Below, in pieces: positions 25,492-36,212 of a stretch of 43,706 nt of DNA. The notes beneath the pieces were generated by a model that was not told the origin of the DNA, ran no database searches, and was given only the letters and a program-made list of their open reading frames with translations. Position 1 is the stretch's first letter, and each line of letters starts with the position of its first letter. The DNA is from an uncultured Prochlorococcus sp. (GTDB lineage Bacteria > Cyanobacteriota > Cyanobacteriia > PCC-6307 > Cyanobiaceae): NCBI GenBank assembly GCA_902624105.1, contig CACNWH010000009.1:1-43706 (forward strand). Reading direction: 5' to 3'. The position numbers and the translations under genes were made by a program.

Positions 25492-26631
25492 GTGATCGGG
25501 TTCATCTCAGAAAAGCTACTAATCCCGATACTGGATTTTTTCTATGGTCTTGTACCAAGCTATGGACTAGCTATAGTTGCTCTTACCGTAGTAATCAGGA
25601 TAGCTTTGTTCCCTCTTAGCGCAGGTTCTATAAGAAGCGCAAGAAGAATGAAGATAGCTCAACCAGTTATGCAAAAAAGGCAAGCAGAAATAAAGTCCAA
25701 ATTTGCGGGTAATGCAAAAAAGCAACAAGAAGAGTTAGGAAAATTAATGAACGAGTTTGGCAGTCCACTTGCTGGTTGTTTACCCCTAATAGTCCAAATG
25801 CCTGTTCTTTTTGCATTATTTGCAACACTAAGAGGATCACCTTTCGCAGATGTACCTTACAACATTAATTTAAAAGTTTTGCCACAGGAACAAATAGCAG
25901 CTGTAGAACCTAAACCTTTTATATCGCCCAGACACTCTATTTTTATAAATGAAAAAACTCATTTCCCAGTTGTAGCTTCAATACCAAATGGTACGAAGCT
26001 TGGATTAGAAGATTCATTAAAAATTAATCTTCAAACCACTTCAGGCAGTAATTATTCAGAAATATTATCAAAATATGATGAAGGATCTAAGTTTAAGCCT
26101 TCATGGTCAGTTTCAAAGGGTTCAGAAAACGTAAAAGTTAGTGATGAAGGGGTTGTTACTCCTATTCAGGCTGGGGATGCGACAGTAGAAGCTAAAATTC
26201 CTGGTTTAGCTGCTAAAAGTGGATTTTTATTCATCAAAGCGTTAGGTCAGGTAGGATTTTACGTTGATGGTTCTGTAAATTGGGATATAGCTGCGTTAGT
26301 GGCTGCATTTGGGTTAACTTTATTACTTTCTCAATTGTTATCTGGCCAAGGAATGCCTGCTAATCCTCAGCAATCAACAGCTAACAAAATAACGCCAGTT
26401 ATGATAACTGGAATGTTTTTATTCTTCCCTCTACCAGCAGGGGTATTACTTTATATGGTTGTTGCAAATATTTTTCAAGCATTTCAAACCTTTATCTTAA
26501 ACAAAGAGGCACTTCCCGAGAATCTTCAAAAAATATTAGATGATCAACTTCTTAACAAAAATCAAGTTGCAACTACTTCCCCTTTAATAAATGAAAAGAG
26601 GCTGCCTTTTGAACCAAATAATAAGAAATAA
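25492..26631 (+). CDS. yidC: YidC/Oxa1-family membrane insertase
   Basis: The insertase for membrane proteins, including thylakoid ones in cyanobacteria. The 379-residue product starts at GTG and has the conserved first helices, an arginine-rich cytoplasmic loop ([17 protein letters not shown] near residue 44) and the terminal helices ([20 protein letters not shown] near 298). Between the second and third helix is a periplasmic/lumenal insert (about residues 125-250) that resembles a bacterial Ig-like (Big_2) domain. It follows the PH protein gene by 75 bases. Confidence 0.94.
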   Translation: MIGFISEKLLIPILDFFYGLVPSYGLAIVALTVVIRIALFPLSAGSIRSARRMKIAQPVMQKRQAEIKSKFAGNAKKQQEELGKLMNEFGSPLAGCLPLIVQMPVLFALFATLRGSPFADVPYNINLKVLPQEQIAAVEPKPFISPRHSIFINEKTHFPVVASIPNGTKLGLEDSLKINLQTTSGSNYSEILSKYDEGSKFKPSWSVSKGSENVKVSDEGVVTPIQAGDATVEAKIPGLAAKSGFLFIKALGQVGFYVDGSVNWDIAALVAAFGLTLLLSQLLSGQGMPANPQQSTANKITPVMITGMFLFFPLPAGVLLYMVVANIFQAFQTFILNKEALPENLQKILDDQLLNKNQVATTSPLINEKRLPFEPNNKK

Positions 26632-26658
26632 AATTTTATAGCTGAAAAATTTTATATT

Positions 26659-28125
26659 ATGCAACCCTGGCTTCAAAATTTAGAACTACTAATAAGAGCA
26701 AGAACACCTTTGATATGGATAAAAAGTAAGGAAGAAGAAAGACTTTATAGAGTTATTCATTCAGTATGTAAAAAATTAAATAAAAAAAGGCTTATAGTTT
26801 GGGATTGCGTAAATGGTATCAAAGGATCATTAAATGAAGAAACAAAATTTACAAATAATCCTGTAGGTATTTTAAATTGGATTAAAGAACAAAATAATTC
26901 TGCCTCTACTATTCTAATACTTAAAGATTTCCACAAATTTTATGAAGACCCAACAATATCAAGGACTGTTAAGGAATTATCATTTTCATTAAAAGAGACA
27001 ACACATAATATAATTTTCAGTTCACATATTTATCCAACTTCGGATGAACTAGATGAATTATTAACAATAATTGAATTACCATTACCTGATCACAAAGAGC
27101 TAAAAAATCTGATTAAAAATATTTCAGTTAAAACAGATTCTGATCTTAATGATAATGATTTACATGAATTAGCAATGGCATCAAGTGGATTAAGTGAACT
27201 TAGAGTTAGACAAGTCGCTGCAAGAGCATTAACTCAGAGGGGAAAAATAAGCAGAATTGATTTAAAAGATATTATAGAAGAGAAAAAACAAGTAATTGCG
27301 CGAAGTGAAATCCTTGAATTTTTTGAAAGTGATTCAGATCAGAATGATATCGGTGGTCTAAGTATATTAAAAAACTGGCTAAAACAAAGATATCAAGCCT
27401 TTTCTAGCAAAGCCAGAGAATATGGACTGCCTCTACCAAAAGGTGTTTTATTGGTTGGTCCTCAAGGTACAGGAAAGTCTTTAACTGCTAAAGCAATAGC
27501 TCAAAGCTGGTCAATGCCACTTTTAAAGTTAGATGTAGGAAGATTATTTTCAGGGTTAGTCGGTTCAAGTGAAGCGAGGACAAGAGAAACTATAACGAGA
27601 GCAGAAGCTATGGCTCCTTGCATTCTTTGGATAGATGAAATTGATAAGGGATTTGGTGGAGATGCGAGAAGTGACGGTGGAACAAGCCAAAGAGTATTGG
27701 CAAGTTTACTTACATGGATGGCTGAAAAAAAATCCTCTGTATTTGTAATTGCCACAGCAAACGCTATAGACAAATTACCTCCTGAATTATTAAGGAAAGG
27801 AAGATTTGATGAAATTTTCTTCTTAGACTTACCAAGATCTGAGGAGAGATTAAGTATCCTTGATTTGCATTTAAAAAAAAGAAGACCAAATTATGATTTT
27901 CAGTTATCTACTATTGTTGATAGAACAAGTGGATATTCAGGGGCCGAGTTGGAGCAAGCAGTTATAGAAGCTATGCATTACTCATTTTCGGAGAGGAGAG
28001 AAATTTCCGAAAGAGATTTAATAAAAGCAGTTTCAGAACTTGTTCCATTATCAAGAACGGCAAAGGAACAGATTGATTTGCTCAAGCAATGGTCATCAAC
28101 AGGACGCGCTAGGTTGGCTTCATAA
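26659..28125 (+). CDS. ycf46: Ycf46-like AAA+ ATPase
   Basis: A 488-residue AAA+ ATPase of the Ycf46 family, found in cyanobacteria and plastids. The N-terminal part (about 1-235) is a Ycf46-specific domain beginning MQPWLQNLELLIRARTPLIW. The ATPase part has Walker A GPQGTGKS (267-274), Walker B with WIDEID (about 324-329), and an arginine-finger region in LLRKGRFDEIFFLD. Published work in Synechocystis links Ycf46 to inorganic carbon use. It lies between yidC and serS. Confidence 0.92.
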   Translation: MQPWLQNLELLIRARTPLIWIKSKEEERLYRVIHSVCKKLNKKRLIVWDCVNGIKGSLNEETKFTNNPVGILNWIKEQNNSASTILILKDFHKFYEDPTISRTVKELSFSLKETTHNIIFSSHIYPTSDELDELLTIIELPLPDHKELKNLIKNISVKTDSDLNDNDLHELAMASSGLSELRVRQVAARALTQRGKISRIDLKDIIEEKKQVIARSEILEFFESDSDQNDIGGLSILKNWLKQRYQAFSSKAREYGLPLPKGVLLVGPQGTGKSLTAKAIAQSWSMPLLKLDVGRLFSGLVGSSEARTRETITRAEAMAPCILWIDEIDKGFGGDARSDGGTSQRVLASLLTWMAEKKSSVFVIATANAIDKLPPELLRKGRFDEIFFLDLPRSEERLSILDLHLKKRRPNYDFQLSTIVDRTSGYSGAELEQAVIEAMHYSFSERREISERDLIKAVSELVPLSRTAKEQIDLLKQWSSTGRARLAS

Positions 28126-28237
28126 AATTTTCTTAAAACCTTTTTATTTCAAAAATACTAAAAAAATTAATTCTTTTAGAAAAACGACATACTATTAGCA
28201 TCTATACTTTAACTTATTAGTATATTTCTAAAAAAGA

Positions 28238-29515
28238 GTGTTAGATCTAAGATTAATAAGAGAAAATCCAAGACTAGTTGAAGATAGATTATCTGTAAGA
28301 GGTATGGAGTTAAATTTATCTGACTTACAGGAGCTAACCATCTTAATCAATAAAAAAGATACTGAATTGTCTAATTTACAATCAGAAAGCAAAAAAATTA
28401 GCAAATTAATTGGTAATTACTACCATAATCAAAAGGATTCCTCCACAATTGAAATAGAAGAACTTAAAAAAAATGGTGATAATCTAAAATCAAAGATTTC
28501 TAAACTTGAACAAATAAAGAGGGACTTAAATAAAAAAATAACTGATCAAATTCTGAGATTGCCAAACTTCCCTAGTGAAAAGGCACCAAAAGGAAAAGAT
28601 GAAAGCCAAAATATTGAAATAAGAAAGTGGGGCAATGTACTAAAGAGAGAAAATTTAAAAAGCCACTGGAAACTAGGAGAAGAGTTAAATTTATTTGATA
28701 CTAAACGTACAGCAGGTATTTCAAAGAGTCGCTTTATAACCCTTATAGGAAATGGCGCGAGACTAGAAAGAGCTTTAATTAATTTTATGCTAGACACTCA
28801 TCAAAATAATGGATATTTAGAATTAATGCCACCTGCATTAGTTAATTCAGAAAGCCTAAGAGGATCGGGTCAGCTACCAAAATTCTCCAATGAGAGTTTT
28901 AAATGTGATGAAGATGATTTATGGCTTTCTCCAACAGCAGAAGTGCCACTCACCGCATTTCATAGAGGAGAAATAATTGATCCAAAACTATTACCTTTAA
29001 AGTATGTTGCTTACAGCCCGTGCTTCCGAAGAGAAGCTGGAAGTTATGGCAAAGATACAAAAGGTCTTATTAGATTACATCAATTTAATAAAGTTGAAAT
29101 ATATTGGTACTCTCATCCAGAAAATTCAGAAGAAGCTCATCAAAAAATAACTTCTGATGCGGAAAACATTCTTCAAAAGCTTAATCTTCCTTATAGGGTT
29201 GTTGATATATGTTCTGGTGATTTAGGTTTTTCATCCAGTCGAACTTTTGATCTTGAGGTATGGTTACCAAGCAGTAATTCATACAGAGAGATATCAAGTT
29301 GCAGTAATTGTTTAGATTTCCAGGCTCGCAGATCACTTATTAGAACTAAGCAAGATAAAAAATCAATATTTTTGCATACTTTAAATGGAAGCGGGTTAGC
29401 GATAGGTAGAACAATGGCTGCTATTCTCGAAAATGGTCAACAAGAAGATGGCAGCGTAAAAATTCCAGATGTGCTTATCCCATATTTTGGTTCATCTTTT
29501 ATAAAAACTAATTAA
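28238..29515 (+). CDS. serS: Seryl-tRNA synthetase
   Basis: A 425-residue class II synthetase that charges tRNA-Ser and tRNA-Sec. The N-terminal arm (about 25-110) is a coiled coil rich in Lys, Glu and Ser. Motif 2 is at [20 protein letters not shown] near 263 and motif 3 at [16 protein letters not shown] near 388. The start is GTG 28238 ([14 protein letters not shown]). It is ten bases upstream of rseP, so the pair may be an operon. Confidence 0.96.
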   Translation: MLDLRLIRENPRLVEDRLSVRGMELNLSDLQELTILINKKDTELSNLQSESKKISKLIGNYYHNQKDSSTIEIEELKKNGDNLKSKISKLEQIKRDLNKKITDQILRLPNFPSEKAPKGKDESQNIEIRKWGNVLKRENLKSHWKLGEELNLFDTKRTAGISKSRFITLIGNGARLERALINFMLDTHQNNGYLELMPPALVNSESLRGSGQLPKFSNESFKCDEDDLWLSPTAEVPLTAFHRGEIIDPKLLPLKYVAYSPCFRREAGSYGKDTKGLIRLHQFNKVEIYWYSHPENSEEAHQKITSDAENILQKLNLPYRVVDICSGDLGFSSSRTFDLEVWLPSSNSYREISSCSNCLDFQARRSLIRTKQDKKSIFLHTLNGSGLAIGRTMAAILENGQQEDGSVKIPDVLIPYFGSSFIKTN

Positions 29516-29525
29516 TATATTTATC

Positions 29526-30605
29526 ATGAATGTTTTAACCTCAATAACTGTTTTAGGATTTCTTATCTTCTTTCACGAAATGGGACATTTCCTGGCAGCC
29601 ATACTACAAGGTATTTACGTTGATGGTTTTTCCATTGGATTTGGACCATCAATAATTAAAAAGAAATTAGGTGAAATAACATATTCCCTAAGAGCATTTC
29701 CATTAGGTGGATTTGTATCTTTTCCTGACGAAGAACAGAAGGGTATAGATTCTAAAGATCCAAACCTTTTGAAAAATAGGCCAATTTATCAAAGAGTAAT
29801 TGTAATATCCGCTGGCGTTTTAGCAAATTTACTTCTTGCATATGTAATTTTAATAGTTAATGTATCTACTATTGGGATACCATATGATCCTGATCCTGGA
29901 ATTTCTGTACTAGCCATACAGCCTGAGAAAGCTGCTTTCAATGCTGGTTTAGAGCCAGGAGATAAAATTTTAAAAATCAAGAACGATACTCTTGGGATAG
30001 GCGATCAAGCTGTAAACACCCTTGTTAATGAAATACAAAAATCATATGATCAAATAATTACAATTACTATACAACGAGGAAATATTACTCAAGAATTAGA
30101 TTTGAGACCTCAAAAGGTTGATGGGAAGGGCACAATTGGAGCTCAATTACAGCCTAATATTAGAGAAGAGACATATAAAACAAAAAATATTTTTGAACTT
30201 TTCAAATTCACTAATAAAGAATTTTCATCTCTACTTGTAAAAACTATCGATGGTTATAAAGGTTTAATTACGAATTTTTCTTCTACAGCTCAACAACTAA
30301 GTGGCCCAGTTAAAATTGTTGAAATTGGAGCACAATTATCAGAACAAGGAGGGACAGGCATTTTACTCTTTGCTGCATTAATTTCTATCAATTTAGCAGT
30401 TTTAAATTCCTTACCATTACCACTTTTAGATGGAGGACAGTTAGTTTTCACATTAATTGAGGGTATAAGAGGAAGACCCATACCTGACAAAATTCAAATT
30501 GCTGTGACTCAATCAAGCTTTTTATTACTAATGGGATTAAGTGTTATTTTGATTATTAGAGATACAAGTCAATTGTTGATTATCCAAAAGCTATTGAAAC
30601 AATAA
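29526..30605 (+). CDS. rseP: RseP-like site-2 metalloprotease
   Basis: A 359-residue S2P/M50 zinc protease in the membrane, involved in intramembrane cleavage of signalling proteins. HEMGH (17-21) is the zinc motif and LDGGQ near 301 supplies the third ligand. A PDZ domain lies between (about 115-200), with ILAIQPEKAAFNAGLEPGDK-like GLEPGDKIL. The N-terminus begins directly with the catalytic helix, normal for this group. It is ten bases after serS. Confidence 0.94.
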   Translation: MNVLTSITVLGFLIFFHEMGHFLAAILQGIYVDGFSIGFGPSIIKKKLGEITYSLRAFPLGGFVSFPDEEQKGIDSKDPNLLKNRPIYQRVIVISAGVLANLLLAYVILIVNVSTIGIPYDPDPGISVLAIQPEKAAFNAGLEPGDKILKIKNDTLGIGDQAVNTLVNEIQKSYDQIITITIQRGNITQELDLRPQKVDGKGTIGAQLQPNIREETYKTKNIFELFKFTNKEFSSLLVKTIDGYKGLITNFSSTAQQLSGPVKIVEIGAQLSEQGGTGILLFAALISINLAVLNSLPLPLLDGGQLVFTLIEGIRGRPIPDKIQIAVTQSSFLLLMGLSVILIIRDTSQLLIIQKLLKQ

Positions 30606-30662
30606 ATTTATTTCATTATTTACTCTTAACTGTTATTATAAAACGTACTTATAAACTATTGA

Positions 30663-30965
30663 ATGGCTAAAAAATCAATGATTGCTCGAGAAGTGAAGAG
30701 AAAAAAATTAGTAAAGAAGTATGCAGCCAAAAGAAAATCTTTACTTAATGAGTTCAATTCTGCTAAAGACCCTATGGCTAGACTTGAAATTCATAGAAAA
30801 ATTCAAGGTCTCCCAAGAAATTCTGCACCAAGCAGAATGAGGAATAGATGTTGGGCCACCGGTAAACCTAGAGGGGTATATAGAGATTTTGGATTATGCA
30901 GAAACCAATTAAGACAAAGAGCACATAATGGTGAACTCCCAGGAGTTGTTAAATCAAGTTGGTAG
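30663..30965 (+). CDS. rpsN: 30S ribosomal protein S14
   Basis: A 100-residue S14 of the long, zinc-free type: no CXXC pair is present, and the C-terminal [20 protein letters not shown], followed by the [17 protein letters not shown] tail, is intact. The start is ATG 30663. It is isolated from other ribosomal genes, between rseP and pnp; in cyanobacteria rpsN usually sits outside the spc cluster. The 163-base gap to pnp is A/T-rich with no hairpin I trust. Confidence 0.97.
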   Translation: MAKKSMIAREVKRKKLVKKYAAKRKSLLNEFNSAKDPMARLEIHRKIQGLPRNSAPSRMRNRCWATGKPRGVYRDFGLCRNQLRQRAHNGELPGVVKSSW

Positions 30966-31128
30966 ATAAAATTTGTGAAATCAAATTAATACTAAATAGT
31001 CAAAAATCACATAAATAATCAGCAATTTAATAAGCAATATAAATTTTTTTAGATTTTATTTGATAAAGATATTCAATTTGTCCCAATTAAATGTAACAAT
31101 AAAGTATGTATAAAAAACATATTTAAAA

Positions 31129-33294
31129 GTGGAAGGACAAAATAAGTCGATCACGTTTGACGGACGAGAGATACGACTAACTACTGGGCTATATGCTCCT
31201 CAAGCTAATGGTGCGATAATGATCGAGTGTGGAGATACCTCCCTCTTGGTTACCGCTACAACAACTGAAAAGAAAGAGAAAGGGGACTTTCTTCCTCTCA
31301 TATGTGATTATGAAGAAAAGCTCTATGCTGCAGGTAGAATACCAGGCGGATTCATGCGAAGAGAAGGTAGGCCTCCAGAGAGAGCAACCTTAATAGCGAG
31401 ATTAATTGATAGGCCGATGAGACCTCTCTTTCCAACATGGATGAGAGATGAGATTCAAATTGTAGCTTCCTGCCTTTCCTTAGACGAAAGAGTTCCAGCT
31501 GATGTATTAGCTGTTACGGGAGCTTCTTTTGCAACTCTTCTTGGTGAAATTCCTTTTTATGGACCAATGGCAGCAGTAAGAGTTGGTCTTATTGGGGATG
31601 ATTTTATACTAAATCCAAGTTACAGAGAAATTGAAAAAGGAGATCTTGATATAGTAGTCGCTGGATCCCCAGATGGGATTGTAATGATTGAAGCTGGCGC
31701 TAATCAATTATCAGAGCAAGATACTATAGAAGCAATCGATTTTGGTTATGAAGCAGTTACTGAGCTTATAAAAGAACAAGAGAATTTGTTAAAAGAATTA
31801 AATATTAAGCAAATAAAACCAACTCCTCCTGAGACAGAGAAAGAACTATACTCATATCTGGATAAAAATTGTTCAAAACAAATTAACTTAGTCTTACAAA
31901 ACTTTGATAATTCTAAAGAAGAAAGAGATTCTGAATTAGAAAAAATCAAGTCTGAAACGCAGATTAAGATAGATTCATTGAAAGATGATAATAATCTGAA
32001 AGTATTGATTTCCGAAGAGGAAAAATTGCTTGATTCTGACTTTAAGAAATTAACCAAGAGATTAATGAGAGAGCAAATAATTAATGATGGCAAGAGAGTA
32101 GATGGGAGAGATCTTGATGAAGTAAGAAAGATTAAAGTAGCCGCAGGAATACTTCCAAAACGAGTTCATGGTTCAGCATTATTCCAAAGAGGCTTAACTC
32201 AGGTGCTTTCAACAACAACGCTTGGGACCCCAAGCGATGCTCAAGAGATGGATGATTTAAATCCCATCACAGAAAAAACTTACTTACATCACTATAATTT
32301 CCCCCCTTATTCTGTTGGAGAAACTAGGCCAATGAGAACGCCTGGTAGAAGAGAAATAGGTCATGGAGCACTTGCAGAAAGAGCTATTATTCCCGTTTTA
32401 CCAGGTAAAGAGACATTTCCCTATGTACTTCGTGTTGTAAGTGAAGTACTTAGTTCAAATGGATCCACATCAATGGCGTCAGTTTGTGGTAGTACACTTT
32501 CATTATTAGATGCTGGTGTACCTTTAAAGGCTCCTGTAAGTGGAACTGCTATGGGTTTAATTAAAGAGGGTAAAGAAGTTCGAATTCTTACAGACATACA
32601 AGGTATTGAAGATTTTCTGGGAGATATGGATTTTAAAGTTGCTGGTACTGAAAAAGGTATAACTGCTCTTCAAATGGATATGAAAATTACAGGTTTATCT
32701 GTATCTATTATTTCTGATGCAATAAAAAAAGCTCGTCCAGCGAGACTACATATTCTGGAAAAAATGCAGGAAGCAATTGATAAACCTCAAGAATCACTAT
32801 CTCCTCATGCTCCAAGACTTCTTAGTTTTAGGATTGATCCAGAACTTATCGGAACTGTAATTGGCCCTGGTGGACGTACTATTAAGGGAATTACAGAAAG
32901 AACAAATACAAAAATAGATATTGAAGATGGAGGGATTGTAACTATTGCATCTCATGACGGCGCTGCTGCTGAAGAAGCACAAAAAATCATTGAGGGATTA
33001 ACTAGAAAAGTTCATGAAGGCGAAATCTTCTCAGGTGTAGTTACAAGGATTATTCCAATAGGTGCTTTTGTAGAAATACTTCCAGGTAAAGAGGGTATGA
33101 TTCATATATCACAGCTATCTGAAGCAAGAGTTGAGAGAGTTGAAGATGTAGTCAGGCAAGGCGACGATGTAACTGTAAGAGTTCGTGAGATTGATAGCAG
33201 AGGAAGAATAAATCTAACATTAAGAGGAGTTTCTCAAAATAATGGTTTTTCATATCCTGAGCCAACCCCAACCCCAGTAGCTCCACTAAATTAA
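31129..33294 (+). CDS. pnp: Polyribonucleotide nucleotidyltransferase (PNPase)
   Basis: A phosphorolytic 3'-5' exoribonuclease that degrades and can tail RNA. The 721-residue protein starts at GTG and has two RNase PH domains (about 10-140 and 330-540). A KH domain (about 565-625, with the [15 protein letters not shown] loop) and a C-terminal S1 domain (about 630-700, [20 protein letters not shown]) bind RNA. A long, charged linker at about 240-310 separates the PH domains. It converges on cysQ with only two bases between stops, so its terminator must lie within cysQ or be absent. Confidence 0.97.
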   Translation: MEGQNKSITFDGREIRLTTGLYAPQANGAIMIECGDTSLLVTATTTEKKEKGDFLPLICDYEEKLYAAGRIPGGFMRREGRPPERATLIARLIDRPMRPLFPTWMRDEIQIVASCLSLDERVPADVLAVTGASFATLLGEIPFYGPMAAVRVGLIGDDFILNPSYREIEKGDLDIVVAGSPDGIVMIEAGANQLSEQDTIEAIDFGYEAVTELIKEQENLLKELNIKQIKPTPPETEKELYSYLDKNCSKQINLVLQNFDNSKEERDSELEKIKSETQIKIDSLKDDNNLKVLISEEEKLLDSDFKKLTKRLMREQIINDGKRVDGRDLDEVRKIKVAAGILPKRVHGSALFQRGLTQVLSTTTLGTPSDAQEMDDLNPITEKTYLHHYNFPPYSVGETRPMRTPGRREIGHGALAERAIIPVLPGKETFPYVLRVVSEVLSSNGSTSMASVCGSTLSLLDAGVPLKAPVSGTAMGLIKEGKEVRILTDIQGIEDFLGDMDFKVAGTEKGITALQMDMKITGLSVSIISDAIKKARPARLHILEKMQEAIDKPQESLSPHAPRLLSFRIDPELIGTVIGPGGRTIKGITERTNTKIDIEDGGIVTIASHDGAAAEEAQKIIEGLTRKVHEGEIFSGVVTRIIPIGAFVEILPGKEGMIHISQLSEARVERVEDVVRQGDDVTVRVREIDSRGRINLTLRGVSQNNGFSYPEPTPTPVAPLN

Positions 33295-33296
33295 AA

Positions 33297-34205
33297 TTAA
33301 GTTTTAATTGGATATAAATCATATTTTTTAATTATTTGCTTGATCTCAAAGCAAATATTTTGATGGGTTAATTTATTACTTGTAGCAATGATAATACCAT
33401 CTTGAGTAAAATTCTCATTCCCATAAGAAAGTGCCTCATTCTCTAAATTAGTAATAGAACCACCAGCAGCTCTTAAAACCGCCTCTGGAGCAGCAAAATC
33501 CCAATCTTTAGGAGAACTTTGGCCAGGCAAACTTAATGATATATAAATATCACTTTCACCTCTAACAATAGAGGCTATTTTACATCCTATACTTCCCATA
33601 ACATTTACTTTCTTAAATCCAATTTTATTGATTAAGTTATTTAAAGTCTCATTTCTATGATTTCTGCTTGTTACTAATGTCATTTCTTGTAATTTTTTTG
33701 TATTTTGCATATTAGTTTCTTTAATAGATCCGTCTTTTTTTTCGCACCATGCACTTTTACCATCTGAAATCCATAATTCACTTTTTTCTGGGATTAAAAT
33801 CAAACCAATATAAGGTTTTTTTTCATAATTTAAGGCTAAATGCATAGCATAATTTCCTGTACCCTGTATAAAATCTTTAGTTCCATCTAATGGATCAATA
33901 ACCCACAACCATTTAGACTTTATGGCAACATCACTAGAACCGTTTTTTACATTTTCTTCGCTTAATATATCCCAATTTACTTTTTTATAATTTTTAATAA
34001 TATTTTTTATTATTAAATCATTTACTTCTATATCTGCCAAAGTGACAGGATCTTCAAAATTTTTGCTCTTTATTATTTCTTTTGCTTTTTCTTTATTCTT
34101 TAATATTTTTGAATAAGAGCGCAAAATATCAGAAGCTTCCCAGCTGAAAAAACGTAGATCAGCGATAAGATTATTAATATCTACGCTAATTGGTAATTTA
34201 AACAC
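33297..34205 (-). CDS. cysQ: 3'(2'),5'-bisphosphate nucleotidase, inositol monophosphatase family
   Basis: CysQ hydrolyses 3'-phosphoadenosine 5'-phosphate to AMP, recycling the by-product of sulfate activation. The 302-residue protein has the metal-binding motifs LSEE (81-84), DPLDGTKDF (104-112) and WDFAAPEAVLRAAGG near 237. An inositol monophosphatase role cannot be excluded. The start is GTG at 34205, only three bases from the divergent rsmI ATG, so the promoter of one must lie in the other. It converges on pnp. Confidence 0.9.
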   Translation of the reverse strand: MFKLPISVDINNLIADLRFFSWEASDILRSYSKILKNKEKAKEIIKSKNFEDPVTLADIEVNDLIIKNIIKNYKKVNWDILSEENVKNGSSDVAIKSKWLWVIDPLDGTKDFIQGTGNYAMHLALNYEKKPYIGLILIPEKSELWISDGKSAWCEKKDGSIKETNMQNTKKLQEMTLVTSRNHRNETLNNLINKIGFKKVNVMGSIGCKIASIVRGESDIYISLSLPGQSSPKDWDFAAPEAVLRAAGGSITNLENEALSYGNENFTQDGIIIATSNKLTHQNICFEIKQIIKKYDLYPIKT

Positions 34206-34208
34206 AAA

Positions 34209-35072
34209 ATGAATATCAATTCCTCATTTTCTCACAGAAGAGAAGAACCCGAAAGTGGTACTTTGTACCTAGTTGGTACACCAATTGGCAATCTAAGCGA
34301 TATTTCTTTAAGAGCTATAAATATTCTTAAAAATGTTTCTTTGATTGCCTGCGAAGATACTAGACAAACAAGAAAATTAACTAATAGGTTTGATATAAAA
34401 AATAAACTTATAAGTTTTAATAAACATAATTCATTGAGTAGAATTCCAAAAATAATTAATTACTTAAGAGAAGGTAAATCAATAGCACTTGTTAGTGATG
34501 CAGGGATGCCAAGTATTTGTGATCCTGGAGAAGAACTCGTTAAAAATCTAAAGTTGAATAAATTAGAAACCATCTGTATACCTGGGCCATCGGCAGCTTT
34601 AACTGCACTTGTATCGAGTGGCTTTCCAGCTTCTAAATTTATTTTTGAGGGTTTTCTTCCAAAAAAAAAGAAAGAAAGGGAAAAAATACTTTCAGAAATT
34701 AGTAAGAATGAAAAGACAACAATACTTTTTGAATCTCCTCATCGTCTTCATAAACTTTTAAATGAATTAAAAGATTTCCTTGGTGGACAAAGAGAAATTT
34801 TCGTATCGAGGGAATTAACAAAAAAATTTGAGGAGCAAATAAAAAATAACATTGATAGCCTATTAGAAGTTTTTAAAGGGAAAGAAATACTTGGAGAAAT
34901 AACAATAGTTATTAAGGGGATAGAAGAAACTAATAAAGAAGATATTGATAAATCGTGCTTGAAAAAAGAGCTCAAAGATTTAGTAAATGCAGGGTTAAGT
35001 CTTTCATCTGCCTCTAAATATTTGGCAAAAAAGAAGAACTTAAAGAGAAATTTGATTTATAATCTTTATTAA
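34209..35072 (+). CDS. rsmI: 16S rRNA (cytidine1402-2'-O)-methyltransferase
   Basis: RsmI puts the 2'-O-methyl group on C1402 of 16S rRNA at the P site. The 287-residue protein has the tetrapyrrole-methylase fold, with LVGTPIGNLSDIS near residue 20, ACEDTRQTRKL near 46, ALVSDAGMPSICDPGEELV near 92 and IPGPSAALTALVSSGFP near 117. It starts three bases from the divergent cysQ start. A LapA-like gene follows 24 bases downstream. Confidence 0.94.
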   Translation: MNINSSFSHRREEPESGTLYLVGTPIGNLSDISLRAINILKNVSLIACEDTRQTRKLTNRFDIKNKLISFNKHNSLSRIPKIINYLREGKSIALVSDAGMPSICDPGEELVKNLKLNKLETICIPGPSAALTALVSSGFPASKFIFEGFLPKKKKEREKILSEISKNEKTTILFESPHRLHKLLNELKDFLGGQREIFVSRELTKKFEEQIKNNIDSLLEVFKGKEILGEITIVIKGIEETNKEDIDKSCLKKELKDLVNAGLSLSSASKYLAKKKNLKRNLIYNLY

Positions 35073-35096
35073 AGAAAAATATTGTGTACATTTCAA

Positions 35097-35318
35097 ATGA
35101 TATTTGAATTTAAAAAACTTTTATTCATTGCCACTATTAATTTAAGTTTCTTATTTATATTACTAATTGGTATTCAAAATAGTTCAAATAAAGCTAAAGT
35201 TAATTTCCTAATTGATGAAACAATTGAATTACCAGTAAGTTTTATTATTGGAACAAGTTTTATAACTGGTTCTTTACTAGGAAGTCTAATACCTTTGAAT
35301 CCCTTCAAAGGGAGATAA
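35097..35318 (+). CDS. LapA-like (DUF1049) small membrane protein
   Basis: A 73-residue protein with two hydrophobic helices (about 8-25 and 50-68) separated by a short strand (NKAKVNFLIDETIELP). The pattern matches LapA/DUF1049, whose role is uncertain (lipopolysaccharide assembly in enterobacteria). I choose ATG 35097; a TTG at 35082 is less likely. It converges with the following gene, with four bases between stop codons. Confidence 0.7.
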   Translation: MIFEFKKLLFIATINLSFLFILLIGIQNSSNKAKVNFLIDETIELPVSFIIGTSFITGSLLGSLIPLNPFKGR

Positions 35319-35322
35319 TTCT

Positions 35323-35967
35323 TCATAGCGCTATTAATAATTCTGAGCTAACTATTCTAGATATTCCTCGGGCTCTTAAAATTGGTGCAGTAATATTAAA
35401 TACATTACTATCTGGAACTTTTATAACTCTTTGTTCTTTTTTGACTGATCTTTTAGCGGCCTTCAAATCATAAAAAATTTCAATAGTTTTTCTATTTAAA
35501 TCTTCTTCAGATAAAAAACTCCACTCAATATATTCCTTTAATAACTTTGTCTCTAATTCAACTTGCTTATCAACAATCATATAAACAACTTTAGGCAGAT
35601 CTACCTCCTTAATCGAAACAGAGGATAGATCTTTATGTGGTAAATTATCTATTTCTAAATTTAAAGGAGTAATTTCATGAAATGCATCCTCTAAAAATAA
35701 TTCTTGGTTTACTTCATCAAGATTTTTTTGGGAGTTAGAGCTCGAAATCATTTGATGAAATCTATCATTAGTAATTGGAGACTTTATTGATGATTTTGAA
35801 ATATAAAGCAATTCATCGTATCTTTTTTTTCCAAAAATTTTCTTTAGGTGTCTAACAATAGTTAATTTGGTAAATTTAAAATTTTCAGATATTTCTTCTA
35901 AAGATTTATTATTAATAAATGCATCAACAATTTCTTGTTTTTGCTTTTCTGTAATACGCCTTGCCAA
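35323..35967 (-). CDS. Helix-turn-helix protein, unknown function
   Basis: A 214-residue basic-to-acidic protein. Residues 1-55 form a helix-turn-helix (MARRITEKQKQEIVDAF, then LEEISENFKFTKLTIVRHLKK), suggesting DNA binding. After a variable linker, a second conserved-looking part (about 118-214) has VDKQVELETKLLKEYIEWSF and a C-terminal ILRARGISRIVSSELLIAL. I do not recognise the second domain. It may be a transcription factor specific to picocyanobacteria; the target is unknown. It lies just before the tRNA-Arg that opens the polysaccharide cluster, on the opposite strand. Confidence 0.7.
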   Translation of the reverse strand: MARRITEKQKQEIVDAFINNKSLEEISENFKFTKLTIVRHLKKIFGKKRYDELLYISKSSIKSPITNDRFHQMISSSNSQKNLDEVNQELFLEDAFHEITPLNLEIDNLPHKDLSSVSIKEVDLPKVVYMIVDKQVELETKLLKEYIEWSFLSEEDLNRKTIEIFYDLKAAKRSVKKEQRVIKVPDSNVFNITAPILRARGISRIVSSELLIAL

Positions 35968-36070
35968 TTTGAAATATAAACTATGTAGATATCTTAAGAA
36001 AAATAAAGAAAAAAAACTGTATAAAATTATTTTTCTTTAGCTTAATAAATATATAAAGATTTTATATTAA

Positions 36071-36099
36071 TTGTTTAAGACTTAGCTGTTAGATATAAT
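36071..36099 (+). promoter_or_regulatory. Promoter of tRNA-Arg
   Basis: TTGTTT (36071-36076), a 17-base spacer and TATAAT (36094-36099) form a near-consensus sigma-70 promoter. The predicted start falls just before the tRNA at 36108. Confidence 0.7.
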
Positions 36100-36107
36100 A
36101 GATAGAT

Positions 36108-36181
<74 letters not shown>

Positions 36182-36212
36182 TAATTATTTAATAAAAAAT
36201 ATTTTATTTTTA

